Notes: generated by a model from the letters alone, not told the origin. A DNA stretch of 64,000 bases from an uncultured Sphingomonadaceae bacterium (GCA_937995515.1 CALKJZ010000014.1:1-64000), one strand, 5' to 3'. Numbered from the stretch's first letter, positions 21,259-31,111 are shown. Program-made: numbers and translations.

Positions 21259-21305
21259 GGTGCCCGGATTCCTTTCAAGCCCGCTGTTGGCCCGCTCTTG
21301 CGCAC

Positions 21306-22391
21306 TTAGGCGTTCGCAAGCGCCAAGGCCAGAGCCTCGACCAGCCGACCCCGCCGGCTGCCGACGATCATGCCCACATGGCCGCCCTCGAGCGTGACGG
21401 AGGCAAGGCCGGGCCATCCGGCTGGGCGTGCGGCCGGCGGCACCAGCCGGTCGCGCGTGGCGCCGATCTCGAGGATCGGCAGGCCGAGCGTCTCGGGCCG
21501 CACGGGGCGGCCGCGCACCCGCCAGCGCCCGCGCGCGAACATGTCGTGGCCAAGCCCGCGCAGCAGGATGTCGCGCAGCGCGGGCGGCGCGATCGCCGGG
21601 CCATTGCTGGCCCAGTCCTCGACGGCGGCAAAGAGGGCGAGGTCTGCCGGCGGGGGCGCCTTTCGGCCGAGGGCTGCGAACTTGGCAACGACGCCGGCCT
21701 CGTCGAGCGACCAGAAGAGCGGGTTGAGGGCGCTGAGCGGTGCGGCGCCGAGCGACTGCGCAAGCGGCCGCAGGAGGCGCCAGGCGCCCGCCGCCCGGCT
21801 GCGCATCGCCTCGCCATAGCCGGCAAACCGCCAGGGCGTGGCAATCAGGATGAGCTGGCCGAGCGCGGTCTCAAGATGCGCTGCCGCGCCGAGCGCGAGG
21901 GTTCCGCCGAGGCAGTAGCCGGCCAGTGCGAACGGCGCGGGCACAGAGCCCGCGAGCGGGACGAGGCGGGTGGAGACGAGGCCGGCGAGCCCGAGCCGGC
22001 GCTCGCCGCGATCGAGCCCGCCCCAGTCGATGCGCCACACCCGGATGCCGCGCGCCGCCAGCGCCTCCACAAGCGAGTTGCCCGGCAGCAGGTCGAGCAC
22101 CTCGCCGCCGTTGATGATCGAGGGCACGAGCAGCACCCGCGGCCCCTGCGCGGGGCCACCGCAGCGCAGCAGGCGGACGGTGCCGATCCGCGCGACTGTC
22201 TCGCCCTCCGGCCGCGGCGGCCGGTGTGGGGCCTGCTGGTAGCGCGCGAGGCCGGCAAGAAACGCCGGGAGGCCTCCCGGCACGCCTGTGGCCTCGCGCA
22301 TCGCAAGCGCGAGCAGCAGCGGCAGCGGGTGCGGCCCGCGGGCGCGCGGCATCGCTAGCGCAGGCCCCGGATTTGCTGCGCCATGCTGCAC
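21306..22391 (-). CDS. PHA synthase (PhaC)-like alpha/beta hydrolase lacking the long N-terminal domain
   Basis: [41 protein letters not shown]; Cys nucleophile box [21 protein letters not shown] (Asp); GGHVGMIVG (His). Confidence 0.8.
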   Translation of the reverse strand: MQHGAANPGPALAMPRARGPHPLPLLLALAMREATGVPGGLPAFLAGLARYQQAPHRPPRPEGETVARIGTVRLLRCGGPAQGPRVLLVPSIINGGEVLDLLPGNSLVEALAARGIRVWRIDWGGLDRGERRLGLAGLVSTRLVPLAGSVPAPFALAGYCLGGTLALGAAAHLETALGQLILIATPWRFAGYGEAMRSRAAGAWRLLRPLAQSLGAAPLSALNPLFWSLDEAGVVAKFAALGRKAPPPADLALFAAVEDWASNGPAIAPPALRDILLRGLGHDMFARGRWRVRGRPVRPETLGLPILEIGATRDRLVPPAARPAGWPGLASVTLEGGHVGMIVGSRRGRLVEALALALANA

Positions 22392-22418
22392 ATGCTAGGA
22401 ACGGTTTGCGAAGACGTG

Positions 22419-22429
22419 CTGCGCGGCAG
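22419..22429. promoter_or_regulatory. Candidate PhaR operator CTGC-N3-GCAG
   Basis: CTGCGCGGCAG, 49 bp upstream of the phaR ATG in a TGC-rich divergent intergenic region. Confidence 0.5.
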
Positions 22430-22477
22430 CATCCACCCGATCAGCCTGCCGGGCGGCAGGCAGGAGCCATCATCGCC

Positions 22478-23080
22478 ATGGGGTCGAGTTCGAAGAGCGG
22501 CACACCGGATACGGTGATCGTCAAGAAATATGCCAACCGGCGGCTCTACAACACCGAGACGTCGTCCTACATCACGCTCGAGCATCTGTCGGCCATGACC
22601 CGCGAGGGGCGGGACTTCAAGGTGGTGGACGCGCGAACCGGCGACGACATCACCCACAGCGTGCTCACCCAGATCATCATGGAGGAGGAGACGCGCGGCA
22701 CCACCATGCTGCCGGTCAACTTCCTGCGCCAGCTGATCGCGCTCTACGGCGACCAGATGCAGGCGATGGTGCCCTTCTACCTCGAGGCCTCGATGGAGGC
22801 GTTCCGCCGCAACCAGGAACAATTCCGCTCGGCCTTGAGCAACATGATGGGCGGCGGAATGATGGGTGGCGGGGCCAACCCGTTCGAGGCGATGACTCGG
22901 CAGAACATGGCGATGATGGAGGCGGCCTCGCGCATGTGGCGGGGCGCCAGCCCGCTGATGCCCCCGGCCGCGCCGGAGCCGGCCCCCGAGCGTGGGGAGC
23001 TCCAGGCGCTCAAGGCCCAGGTGGCCGAGCTGCAGGCACGGCTGGACCGCCTCGCCGAGAAGGGCGCGAAGCCCGACTGA
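22478..23080 (+). CDS. phaR: Polyhydroxyalkanoate synthesis repressor PhaR
   Basis: VIVKKYANRRLYNTETSSYITLEHLSAMTREGRDFKVVDARTGDDITHSVLTQIIMEEE. Confidence 0.95.
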   Translation: MGSSSKSGTPDTVIVKKYANRRLYNTETSSYITLEHLSAMTREGRDFKVVDARTGDDITHSVLTQIIMEEETRGTTMLPVNFLRQLIALYGDQMQAMVPFYLEASMEAFRRNQEQFRSALSNMMGGGMMGGGANPFEAMTRQNMAMMEAASRMWRGASPLMPPAAPEPAPERGELQALKAQVAELQARLDRLAEKGAKPD

Positions 23081-24561
23081 TGGCCCGCGCCGCTGCGGCC
23101 GAGCCCGGATGGCGGGCCGCGCTTGCCGCGGCGCTGCCGCCTGCGGCCCTGCCGGACGACCCGGGCCTTCTCGCCGCGCACCTGACCGACTGGCGCGGCC
23201 AGAAGACAGGCCATGCCGATGCGCTGGTGCGGCCCGGATCGGCGGCAGAGGTGCAGGCGGTGGTGCGCCTTGCCGCAGCGCATGGCCTTGCGCTGGTGCC
23301 GCAGGGCGGCAACACGGGCCTCGTGGGCGGCAGCGTGCCCGAGCCGGGGCCCGTGCCGGGCGCGCGGCCGGTGCTCCTCGTCTCGATGCAGCGCATGGCC
23401 GCCGTGCGCGGGATCGACCCCATCGGGCTTTCGATGACGGTCGAAGCGGGCGCCGTGCTTGAGACGGTGCACACGGCGGCCGCGCTGCACGGCTGCGCCT
23501 TTCCGCTGTCGCTCGGCGCCAAGGGCTCGGCAACCATCGGCGGCCTTGTCTCCACCAATGCCGGCGGCACGCAGGTGCTGCGCCACGGGCCGATGCGGGC
23601 GCTGGTGCTGGGGCTCGAGGCGGTTCTGCCCGATGGCGGGCTGCTCGACCAGCTGGCGCCGCTGCGCAAGGACAATACGGGCTACGACCTGAAGCAGCTG
23701 TTGATCGGCGCCGAGGGCACGCTTGGCATCGTGACGGCCGCGTCGCTGCGGCTGGTCCCGGCGCCGGCCGCGCGGGCAACCGCCTGGGTGGGGCTTTCGG
23801 GCTTCGATGCCGCGCTCGCCCTTCTTGCGCGGCTGCGCAGAGCGCTCGGCGAGACGGTCGAGAGCTTCGAATGCATGGGACGCGAGGGCCTGGAGCTTGT
23901 GGCGGCGCTGCTCGGCCACCGCGCCCCTGTCGGGCTGGAGCATCCCCTGCACGTGCTGATCGAGCTGGCCTCTGCCGAGGCGGGCGCGGCGCTCGATGCG
24001 CGCCTTGTCGACCTTCTTGCCGAAGCCGCCGGCGCGGGCATTGTCGGCAATGCGGTGCTGGCGCAGACCGAGGCGCAGCGCGGCCAGTTCTGGCGCCTGC
24101 GCGAGGAGCTTCCCGAGGCCGAGCGCCGCGAGGGGCCGGCGCTCAAGAACGATGTCTCCGTGCCGGTGGCATGTGTGCCGCAGCTCCACGCGCAGGGGAT
24201 TGCGGCCCTGGCTGCCGCCTTCCCCGGCGCCCGGCCGCTAGTGTTCGGCCATCTTGGCGACGGCAATCTCCACTTCAACCTTCGCCCGCCAGCGGGCGAG
24301 GGGGCCCGGTGGCTGGCCGCGCACGGCGAGGCGGCGCGCCGCATGCTGCACGATCTCGTCATCTCGCTCGGCGGGTCGATCAGCGCCGAGCATGGCATCG
24401 GCACGCTGAAGCGCGCCGAGCTTGCGCGGCTTGGCAATCCCGCAAGGCTTGCCGCCATGCGCGCGATCAAGGCCGCGCTCGACCCGCAGGGCCTCATGAA
24501 CCCGGAAAAGCTCGTGCCGCCCGCTCCGGCGGCGCTTGCCCGGGGCGCCGGCGCCAGCTAA
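23080..24561 (+). CDS. FAD-binding oxidoreductase (D-lactate / D-2-hydroxyglutarate dehydrogenase-like)
   Basis: VPQGGNTGLVGGSVPEPG..., LKQLLIGAEGTLGIVTAASLRL, GHLGDGNLHFN, SAEHGIGTLKR. Confidence 0.9.
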   Translation: MARAAAAEPGWRAALAAALPPAALPDDPGLLAAHLTDWRGQKTGHADALVRPGSAAEVQAVVRLAAAHGLALVPQGGNTGLVGGSVPEPGPVPGARPVLLVSMQRMAAVRGIDPIGLSMTVEAGAVLETVHTAAALHGCAFPLSLGAKGSATIGGLVSTNAGGTQVLRHGPMRALVLGLEAVLPDGGLLDQLAPLRKDNTGYDLKQLLIGAEGTLGIVTAASLRLVPAPAARATAWVGLSGFDAALALLARLRRALGETVESFECMGREGLELVAALLGHRAPVGLEHPLHVLIELASAEAGAALDARLVDLLAEAAGAGIVGNAVLAQTEAQRGQFWRLREELPEAERREGPALKNDVSVPVACVPQLHAQGIAALAAAFPGARPLVFGHLGDGNLHFNLRPPAGEGARWLAAHGEAARRMLHDLVISLGGSISAEHGIGTLKRAELARLGNPARLAAMRAIKAALDPQGLMNPEKLVPPAPAALARGAGAS

Positions 24562-24631
24562 GGCCCCGGCATCCCGCGGTCGGGTCCTTCCGGCCGACAC
24601 CACGGGCAGATTCACGTTCACGGGAAGACGC

Positions 24632-25399
24632 ATGGCAACCCAACCGGCGCAGCAGGCGCAGCTTCCGATTTTCTACCGCAACCTCGTGCCGCTGTCGTCC
24701 GAGCTGCACGGCGACCATGGCCTTGCCGAGCGCACCGACCTTGCCTTTGCGCGCGAGACCCACGCCGTTCCGATCACGGTCGACGAGTTCGCCATTGCCC
24801 AGCGCCACTATCCCATCGTCTTCGGCACCGGGGAAGGCTCGGTGCCGCTTGCGCTCGTCGGCCTCTACGAGGGCCGCAACCTGTTCGTGGACGAGGCCGG
24901 GAGGTGGCGCGAGGGCGCCTACATCCCGGCCTATCTGCGCCGCCACCCCTTCATGCTCGCCCGCCTGCAGCCCGAGGCGCAGGTGCTGAGCCTCGTCTTC
25001 GACGACAGCTGGGGCCTTGTCACCCCGGATTCCGACCGCAAGCTGTTCGACGGCACCGAGCCGTCGGAGCTGACGAAAGGCATCCTGCAGTTCTGCGAGC
25101 AGTTCGAGCAGGCGATCGCGCGCACCAAGAGCTTCATGGACGAGGTGGAAAAGCTCGGGCTGTTCATGGACGGCCAGGCCCAGATCCAGAACCCGGGCAT
25201 GGCGCAGCCGGCGACCTTTTCGGGATTCCGCATGATCAATGAGCAGAAGCTGCAGAACATCCGCGGCGACCAGGCGCGCAAGATGGTGCAGAACGGCATG
25301 ATGGGCCTGCTCTATGCCCATCTCTTCTCGCTATCGCTCATGCGCGATCTCTACGCCATGGCCAACCCGCAGCCGCAGCCGACTGTCTCCTTCGCCTGA
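24632..25399 (+). CDS. SapC family protein
   Basis: FYRNLVPLSSELHGDHGL...YLRRHPFMLA..., DRKLFDGTEPS. Confidence 0.9.
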   Translation: MATQPAQQAQLPIFYRNLVPLSSELHGDHGLAERTDLAFARETHAVPITVDEFAIAQRHYPIVFGTGEGSVPLALVGLYEGRNLFVDEAGRWREGAYIPAYLRRHPFMLARLQPEAQVLSLVFDDSWGLVTPDSDRKLFDGTEPSELTKGILQFCEQFEQAIARTKSFMDEVEKLGLFMDGQAQIQNPGMAQPATFSGFRMINEQKLQNIRGDQARKMVQNGMMGLLYAHLFSLSLMRDLYAMANPQPQPTVSFA

Positions 25400-25480
25400 C
25401 GGGCCGCAGACCCCTCTTCCCTTGCTTGCCCGGCTGCCCCCGGTCGCCTATTTGGGCGGGGCACAACCGAAGGAGGACGG

Positions 25481-26095
25481 ATGCAACGCCTGCTCGCTGC
25501 AACCGCGGCCGCGGTCGCGCTGGTCGTCTCGGCCCCGCTTCTCGCCCAGGCCGCCCCCGTCAATGCGCCGGCCGGGGTCTACGAGCTGGACCGCACGCAC
25601 GCCAGCATCACGTGGCGGGTCTCGCATCTCGGCCTTTCGCAATATACCGCGCGGTTCGCGTCGTTCGACAGCGAGATCATGCTCGACCCGAAAGACCCGA
25701 CCCGCTCGACCGTGTCGGTGACGATCGACCCGCGGTCGGTCAGGACCGACTTTCCCTTCCCCGAACGGGAGGATTTCGACAGGGTCGTGGCCGAACGCTT
25801 CCTGAAGGCCGGCGAGCATCCCGAGATCCGCTTCCAGTCCACCCGGCTTGTTGCAACCGGCCCGACGACCGGACGGCTGACCGGCAATCTCACCTTCCTC
25901 GGACAGACCCGCCCCGTCACGCTTGAGGTCACGCTCAACGGCGCGATGGAGCATCCGTTCCGCAAGGTCCCGGTGCTCGGCTTTTCGGCCACCACCACCA
26001 TCAAGCGCTCGGAGTTCGGCTCCACCGACCTGCTTGGCCCGATCGGCGACGAGGTAACGCTGCTCATCGAGGCCGAATATGCCAAGAAAAGCTGA
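25481..26095 (+). CDS. YceI family protein
   Basis: Signal peptide; YELDRTHASITWRVSHLGLSQYTARFASFDSEI; NLTFLGQTRPVTLEVTLNG. Confidence 0.93.
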   Translation: MQRLLAATAAAVALVVSAPLLAQAAPVNAPAGVYELDRTHASITWRVSHLGLSQYTARFASFDSEIMLDPKDPTRSTVSVTIDPRSVRTDFPFPEREDFDRVVAERFLKAGEHPEIRFQSTRLVATGPTTGRLTGNLTFLGQTRPVTLEVTLNGAMEHPFRKVPVLGFSATTTIKRSEFGSTDLLGPIGDEVTLLIEAEYAKKS

Positions 26096-26688
26096 TGGCA
26101 AGCGCCGTTCCCGCCACACGCAGCCCCTACAGCCGCGCCGCCATCGTGCTGCACTGGGCCATGGCGGTGATGATCCTCGGCAACCTCGCCGGAGGGTTCC
26201 TCATGGAGCGGCTGTTCGAAGCCGAGGATCCCGCCACGCGCGATCTCGGTTTCCGGGTGGTGCAGCTGCACAAGTCGATGGGGCTGACCGTGCTGCTGCT
26301 GGCGTTCGCGCGGCTGGCGCTGCGCCTGCGCGAGGGGTTTCCGCCGCTGCCTGACCACATGACGGCAACCGAGCGCCGCCTGGCCCGCTTCACCCACTGG
26401 GGCTTCTATGCCCTGATGATCGGCCTGCCGCTTTCCGGCTGGGCGATGGTCTCGATGTCGCCGCTCGGGTTTCCCACGCTCTGGTTCGGCCTGTTCGAAT
26501 GGCCGCACCTGCCGCTTGGCACCTCGAGGCAGGGCTCGGAAGCCGCAGGCGGCGTGCACGAGGCGCTGGCCTTCGGCGCGATCGCGCTCCTTGCCCTCCA
26601 CGTGGCAGGCGCGCTCAAGCATCATTTTCTCGACCGCGATGACGTCCTCGCCCGCATGATTCCGGCGCTGAGGCCGCGCCAGCCGTGA
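26095..26688 (+). CDS. Cytochrome b / b561 family protein
   Basis: YSRAAIVLHWAMAVMILGN..., LHKSMGLTVLLLAFARLALRLREG, ALLALHVAGALKHHFLDRDDVLARM. Confidence 0.93.
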   Translation: MASAVPATRSPYSRAAIVLHWAMAVMILGNLAGGFLMERLFEAEDPATRDLGFRVVQLHKSMGLTVLLLAFARLALRLREGFPPLPDHMTATERRLARFTHWGFYALMIGLPLSGWAMVSMSPLGFPTLWFGLFEWPHLPLGTSRQGSEAAGGVHEALAFGAIALLALHVAGALKHHFLDRDDVLARMIPALRPRQP

Positions 26689-27242
26689 TCCGGGCCGGGC
26701 TTGCGGCGCTCGGCGTGGCGCTTGCGGCTGCGCCGCTTCCGGCCTCGCCGTGGCAGGTGGTGCCCGCGCAGAGCCGGCTCGGCTTTGCCTCGGAATGGAA
26801 CGGCCGCGCGATCGAGGGGCGCTTCGACCGCTTCCAGGCGCGGATCAACTTCGATCCGGAGCGGCTGCAGGAGGCGGTGGCGGACGTGACGATCGATCTT
26901 GCAAGTGCCACCACCGGCGACCGGACGGTGGACAGCGCGCTTCCCGGCGAGGACTGGTTTGCAACCCGCGCCTCGCCCACGGCGCGATTTGTCACCAGCA
27001 GCATCACCCGCACCGGGCCCGACCAGTATCTTGCACGGGGGACCCTGACGCTGCGCGGGCGCAGCGTGCCGGTGGAGCTGCCCTTCCGGCTCTCCATCAG
27101 CGGCAACACCGCCGTGATGCAGGGGCAGACCCGGCTGGACCGGCGCGCGTTCGGAATCGGCATGGAATCCGATGCGCCGGGCCGCTGGGTCGCCTTTCCG
27201 GTGCCGGTCTCGGTGCGGCTGACGGCCCGCCGCGCCGGCTAG
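26685..27242 (+). CDS. YceI family protein (second copy)
   Basis: WQVVPAQSRLGFASEWNGRAIEGRFDRFQARINFDPERL...RGTLTLRGRSVPVELPF. Confidence 0.88.
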   Translation: MIRAGLAALGVALAAAPLPASPWQVVPAQSRLGFASEWNGRAIEGRFDRFQARINFDPERLQEAVADVTIDLASATTGDRTVDSALPGEDWFATRASPTARFVTSSITRTGPDQYLARGTLTLRGRSVPVELPFRLSISGNTAVMQGQTRLDRRAFGIGMESDAPGRWVAFPVPVSVRLTARRAG

Positions 27243-27269
27243 CGGCGGGCACGCCTGCGCGGGCCCCCG

Positions 27270-28346
27270 TCAGCCGCCGCGGCGCACCACGATATCCACC
27301 CGGCGCGCATTCTCGAGCGTCGTTGTCGTGTCGGTCGTCTCGGGCGGCTTTTCGAGCTCGACATTGCCGGCGGGCACGCCCATGGCGGCGAGAGCGGCTG
27401 CCACATTCTGCGCCCGGTTCTTCGACAGTTCCTCGTTGAAGGCCCGGTCTCCGCGCGGGTCGTTGAAGCCTGAGACCACCAGCCTGTCGGCCGGGTTGGC
27501 ATCGATCCACGCCTTCACCGGCGCCGCCTCGGCGGCAAACTCGGGCGCAACCTCGGCGCTTGCCGTCTCGAAATAGACCGAGACCTTCGGCTGCCCGTTG
27601 ACGGTCGATGCAACCACGCCCGCGCCCTGCGGCACGGGCGGCCCGAACTGGGGCGGCGAGACGGCCGGCGGCGCATCGGTGCCGCGGCTGCCGGCGAGCG
27701 AGCCCACCGTGGCGGCGATGAGGATTGCAACCGCCATCACCCCGACCACACCGAGCCCCACGCTGACAATGCCGCCATCGTCGGGCGCCCGTTCGCGCGC
27801 GCGCGGGTGCCCGGCGCTGGCCATGCCCGCACCATGCAGCGGCATCGCAGCCGCGGCCGCAAGGGGCGCTGCGGCCGCTGCCACAGCCGGCGCTGCAACC
27901 GGCGCCGCCGGCGTCGCGGCGGGCGGCGGAGGCGGCGGAGGCGGCGCGGCTGCGTGCAGGAGATCGGGCTCCGGCCCCGGCTCCGGATCGGGTCCGGCGG
28001 AGGTCGCGGCCGCAGCCGCAGAGCCCGCCACGAACAGGCCGAGCTTTCCGAACCGCTCGGCCAAGAGGTAATAGACCGTCACACGGTTCTTGGTCCGGTC
28101 GGCCTGCATGCGCTCGCCCACCTCGGCGATGGCGGCGTCGAGCTCTGCGTCGTCGAGCGCCAGCCCCAGCTTCTTCCTGAGAAAGCTTTCGCGCACCCGC
28201 TCCGTTTCGGCCGGATCGGTGAACGAGACGAGCGACGCGTCGCGGGATCTAAGCGCGATCCCGCAGTGGCGCACGATGCCGGCAATCGCCGCCTCGTCGG
28301 CATCGGGCACATATTTGCGGACATCGGCTGCCCAGTCCTCGGCCAT
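27270..28346 (-). CDS. DUF2853-like N-terminal domain + TM + C-terminal OmpA-like domain
   Basis: N-term WAADVRKYVPDADEAAIAGIVRHCGIALRSRDASLVSFTDPAETERVRESFLRKKLGL; Ala/Pro linker; TM; C-term VYFETASAEVAPEF...VVSGFNDPRGDRAFNEELSKNRAQNVAAAL. Confidence 0.75.
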   Translation of the reverse strand: MAEDWAADVRKYVPDADEAAIAGIVRHCGIALRSRDASLVSFTDPAETERVRESFLRKKLGLALDDAELDAAIAEVGERMQADRTKNRVTVYYLLAERFGKLGLFVAGSAAAAATSAGPDPEPGPEPDLLHAAAPPPPPPPPAATPAAPVAAPAVAAAAAPLAAAAAMPLHGAGMASAGHPRARERAPDDGGIVSVGLGVVGVMAVAILIAATVGSLAGSRGTDAPPAVSPPQFGPPVPQGAGVVASTVNGQPKVSVYFETASAEVAPEFAAEAAPVKAWIDANPADRLVVSGFNDPRGDRAFNEELSKNRAQNVAAALAAMGVPAGNVELEKPPETTDTTTTLENARRVDIVVRRGG

Positions 28347-28540
28347 GGCTGTTCCCCTCCAGACCTGCCGATCCTCCTGGCTGGCCCACGGGGCTGTGCC
28401 GCGGCAGGCTGCCGCAACCTAGCCGCACCTTGTGGAGCGGTAAAGCGGTACGCCCGCAGCCACAGCGCCTTTGCCCGCGCCCGCCTGCCCGCGCCCGCGT
28501 GCCGATGCGCCCTTGCCCTTGCACCCTGGCCCGCGCAGCG

Positions 28541-29317
28541 TCAGCCCGCCGCGCGGCGGACGGGGAGCAGAAGCGGCGCGCCATCGGGTGCGGTGCCGCG
28601 CCAGACCGGAATGTCATAGGCAGCCTCCAGCACGTCCGGGCGGAGGACCGCATCGGCCGGCCCGCCGGCAAGAAGGCGGCCCGCACGAAGAAGGAGCACC
28701 CGGTCGGCCACCCGCGCGGCATGGGTGAGATCGTGCAGCACCAGCGCCACCCCGGTGCCCGCTGCCGCCACCGCTTTCAGCCGGGCCAGCATGTCGGCCT
28801 GGTGGGCGGGATCGAGACTTGCAAGCGGCTCGTCGGCCAGCAGCCAGCGCGGCTCCCCGGCGAGCACGCGCGCGAGCAGCACCCGCGCCTGTTCGCCGCC
28901 GGAAAGCCGCAGCACCGGGCGTGCGGCAAGCTGTGCCGTGCCGGTCATCTCCATGGCCGCGTCGATGGCCGCCTCGTCGGCCGCCGCCGGGCCGAAGCGG
29001 CCGCGGTGCGGTGCGCGGCCGAGGCCGACGAGGGTGCGCGCGTCGATATCCCAGTGGATTTCGGCGCGCTGCGGCAGCAGGCCGATGGCCTGCGCGCGGG
29101 TGCGCGCGGGCATGCCGGCCACGTCCGTGCCGTCGAGCAGCACCCGGCCGGCATCCGGCCGGCGCAGGCCGGCAAGGCACGACAGCAGCATCGACTTGCC
29201 CGCGCCATTCGGGCCGAGGATGACGGTGATGGCGCCCGAGGGCAGTTCGCCCGAGATGCCCGCGAGGATCGGGCGGCCCTGGAGCGCCAGCGACACCGCC
29301 TCGGCAGCGAGCGCCAT
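28541..29317 (-). CDS. btuD: ABC transporter ATP-binding protein (vitamin B12/siderophore type)
   Basis: LGPNGAGKSMLLSCLAGL, LRLSGGEQARVLLARVLA, LLADEPLASLDP; operon context with riboswitch. Confidence 0.85.
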   Translation of the reverse strand: MALAAEAVSLALQGRPILAGISGELPSGAITVILGPNGAGKSMLLSCLAGLRRPDAGRVLLDGTDVAGMPARTRAQAIGLLPQRAEIHWDIDARTLVGLGRAPHRGRFGPAAADEAAIDAAMEMTGTAQLAARPVLRLSGGEQARVLLARVLAGEPRWLLADEPLASLDPAHQADMLARLKAVAAAGTGVALVLHDLTHAARVADRVLLLRAGRLLAGGPADAVLRPDVLEAAYDIPVWRGTAPDGAPLLLPVRRAAG

Positions 29318-30288
29318 CAGGCAAGCTCCCGGCGCATGCGCAGGAGGAGCATGAGGAAGAAGGGCGCGCCGACGAGCGACATGACAACGCCAAGCCGCAG
29401 CTCGGAGACGGTGGGCAGGCTGCGCACCAGCGTGTCGGCAACGAGCACGAGGAGCGCGCCAGCCAGCGCCGCGGGAAGCAGCACCGCCGAAGGGCGGCTG
29501 CCGACGAGGGGGCGCACGAGGTGCGGCACGATGAGCCCGACGAAGCCGATGATCCCGGCAACCGCCACCGAGGCGCCCACCAGCAGGCCGACGCCCAGGA
29601 TCATCCGCCATTGCAGGCGGCGCATGTCGATGCCGAGCGAGCGCGCGGCCGTCTCGCCGAGCGTCAGCGCATCGAGCGCGGGCACCGTGCCCGCAAGCGC
29701 GAGCGCGCCGGCGAGCATCAGCGGCAGCGCGACCGCCACGTCGCGCCAGCTGCGGTCCACCAGCGCGCCGATCAGCCAGTTGACGATTTCCGCCGTTGCA
29801 AAGGGCGTGGGCGCGATGCTGATGAGGAGCGTGGTCAACGCGCCCGTGAGGCTCGAGAGCAGGAGGCCCGCGAGCGTGAAGAGGATGATGCTGGCTGACC
29901 GGCCGACCACCAGCGCCAGCGCGGCCATGCCGGCGGCCGCACCGGCCAGCGCGAAGCCCGGCAGCACCAGCGCCGAGACGTCGGCGCCGAAATAGAGCGA
30001 GGCGACCGCGCCGAGCGCAGCCGACGACGAGACGCCAAAGAGGCCCGGGTCGGCGAGCGGATTGCGCAGATAGCCCTGCATCGCCGCGCCGGCGAGGCCG
30101 AGCGCAGCGCCGATGGTCACGCAGAGCACCAGTCGCGGCAGGCGCAACTCGATGATGATGAGCTGGCCGAGACCGCCGCCCAGCCACTCCGAGGGGCTGA
30201 CCGGCACCTTGCCGGCCATGAGCGAGACGGGCGCTGCCACCAGCAGCGCGGCGGCAAGGCCGAGGCTGAGCCGGGTGCTAGCGGGCAT
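29317..30288 (-). CDS. btuC: FecCD/BtuC-type ABC permease
   Basis: LRLPRLVLCVTIGAALGLAGAAMQGYLRNPLADPGLFGVSSSAALGAV..., GFVGLIVPHLVRPLVG; ATGA overlap with btuD. Confidence 0.9.
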   Translation of the reverse strand: MPASTRLSLGLAAALLVAAPVSLMAGKVPVSPSEWLGGGLGQLIIIELRLPRLVLCVTIGAALGLAGAAMQGYLRNPLADPGLFGVSSSAALGAVASLYFGADVSALVLPGFALAGAAAGMAALALVVGRSASIILFTLAGLLLSSLTGALTTLLISIAPTPFATAEIVNWLIGALVDRSWRDVAVALPLMLAGALALAGTVPALDALTLGETAARSLGIDMRRLQWRMILGVGLLVGASVAVAGIIGFVGLIVPHLVRPLVGSRPSAVLLPAALAGALLVLVADTLVRSLPTVSELRLGVVMSLVGAPFFLMLLLRMRRELA

Positions 30289-31111
30289 GGGCAGCGGCGC
30301 GGCCGGCTGCGAAATGGTCGAGCGCGGCAATGATGGTCGGCCCGGCGCAGAACATCAGCCGGGCCGGTGTGGGGACGACGGCGATCCGCGCGCCCAGCTC
30401 TGCCACCACCGGATGATCGAGCAGCCGGTCGCCCTCGCCCCGCCGGTCGCCGGCATAGAGGATGGCGGGCGGTGCCGCGACCAGCCGCTCGAGCCCGAGG
30501 ACGCCCCAGGCCCCGAGCCCATGGTCGGCGGCGCTGTTGGCATGCCCGCTTGCGGCAAGGAGCTCGTCGATGAGCGTGCCGGGCCCGGGCACCAGCCCGC
30601 CCCCCTGCCAGACCAGGGCGGAGGCGGGCGGCGGCGCCGCCTGTGCGCGCGCGCGCGCCTCGGCCTTGCGGATGCGCGCGGCCAGCGCCGCCGCGCGCGC
30701 CTCCTGGCCGAGGATCCGGCCAAGCCCCACAATCTGCGCCTCGCTCTCGGCGATGCTGGCCGGCACCGGAAGGGTGACGAGCGGGATGCCGAGCCGCCGC
30801 AGCGCGGCAAGTGTCGAGGGCGCGACATGCGGGCCTGCGATCACGAGATCGGGCCGCGCGGCCAGCACCTCCTCCGCCGTGCCGGTGGTGGCGGGAAAGC
30901 GCGCCGCCCAGCCCGCGGGAACAGAGCTTGCGCGCGGGTCCTTCGAATAATGGCTGATGGCGCGGATCTGCCGGTCGTCGGCAATCTCGCGCAGCAGGGC
31001 ATCGGCGCACGGGTTGATAGAGACGACGCGTTGCGGCCGCTCGGGAAAGGGCGCCGGATCCGGCAGCGCGCCGCCGCAGGCGGCCAGGAGCAGGGCCGGC
31101 ACGAGGGCCAC
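30278..31111 (-). CDS. btuF: ABC substrate-binding protein (BtuF-like); start uncertain
   Basis: Lipobox LLLAACGG; RVVSINPCADALLREIADDRQIRAISHYSKDP..., VLAARPDLVIAG. Confidence 0.8.
   Translation of the reverse strand: MALVPALLLAACGGALPDPAPFPERPQRVVSINPCADALLREIADDRQIRAISHYSKDPRASSVPAGWAARFPATTGTAEEVLAARPDLVIAGPHVAPSTLAALRRLGIPLVTLPVPASIAESEAQIVGLGRILGQEARAAALAARIRKAEARARAQAAPPPASALVWQGGGLVPGPGTLIDELLAASGHANSAADHGLGAWGVLGLERLVAAPPAILYAGDRRGEGDRLLDHPVVAELGARIAVVPTPARLMFCAGPTIIAALDHFAAGRAAAHAR

Noticed and set aside
27910-27960. GGC/GGA-rich microsatellite
   Set aside because: In-frame Pro/Ala linker of the DUF2853-OmpA protein; ordinary for this GC content.
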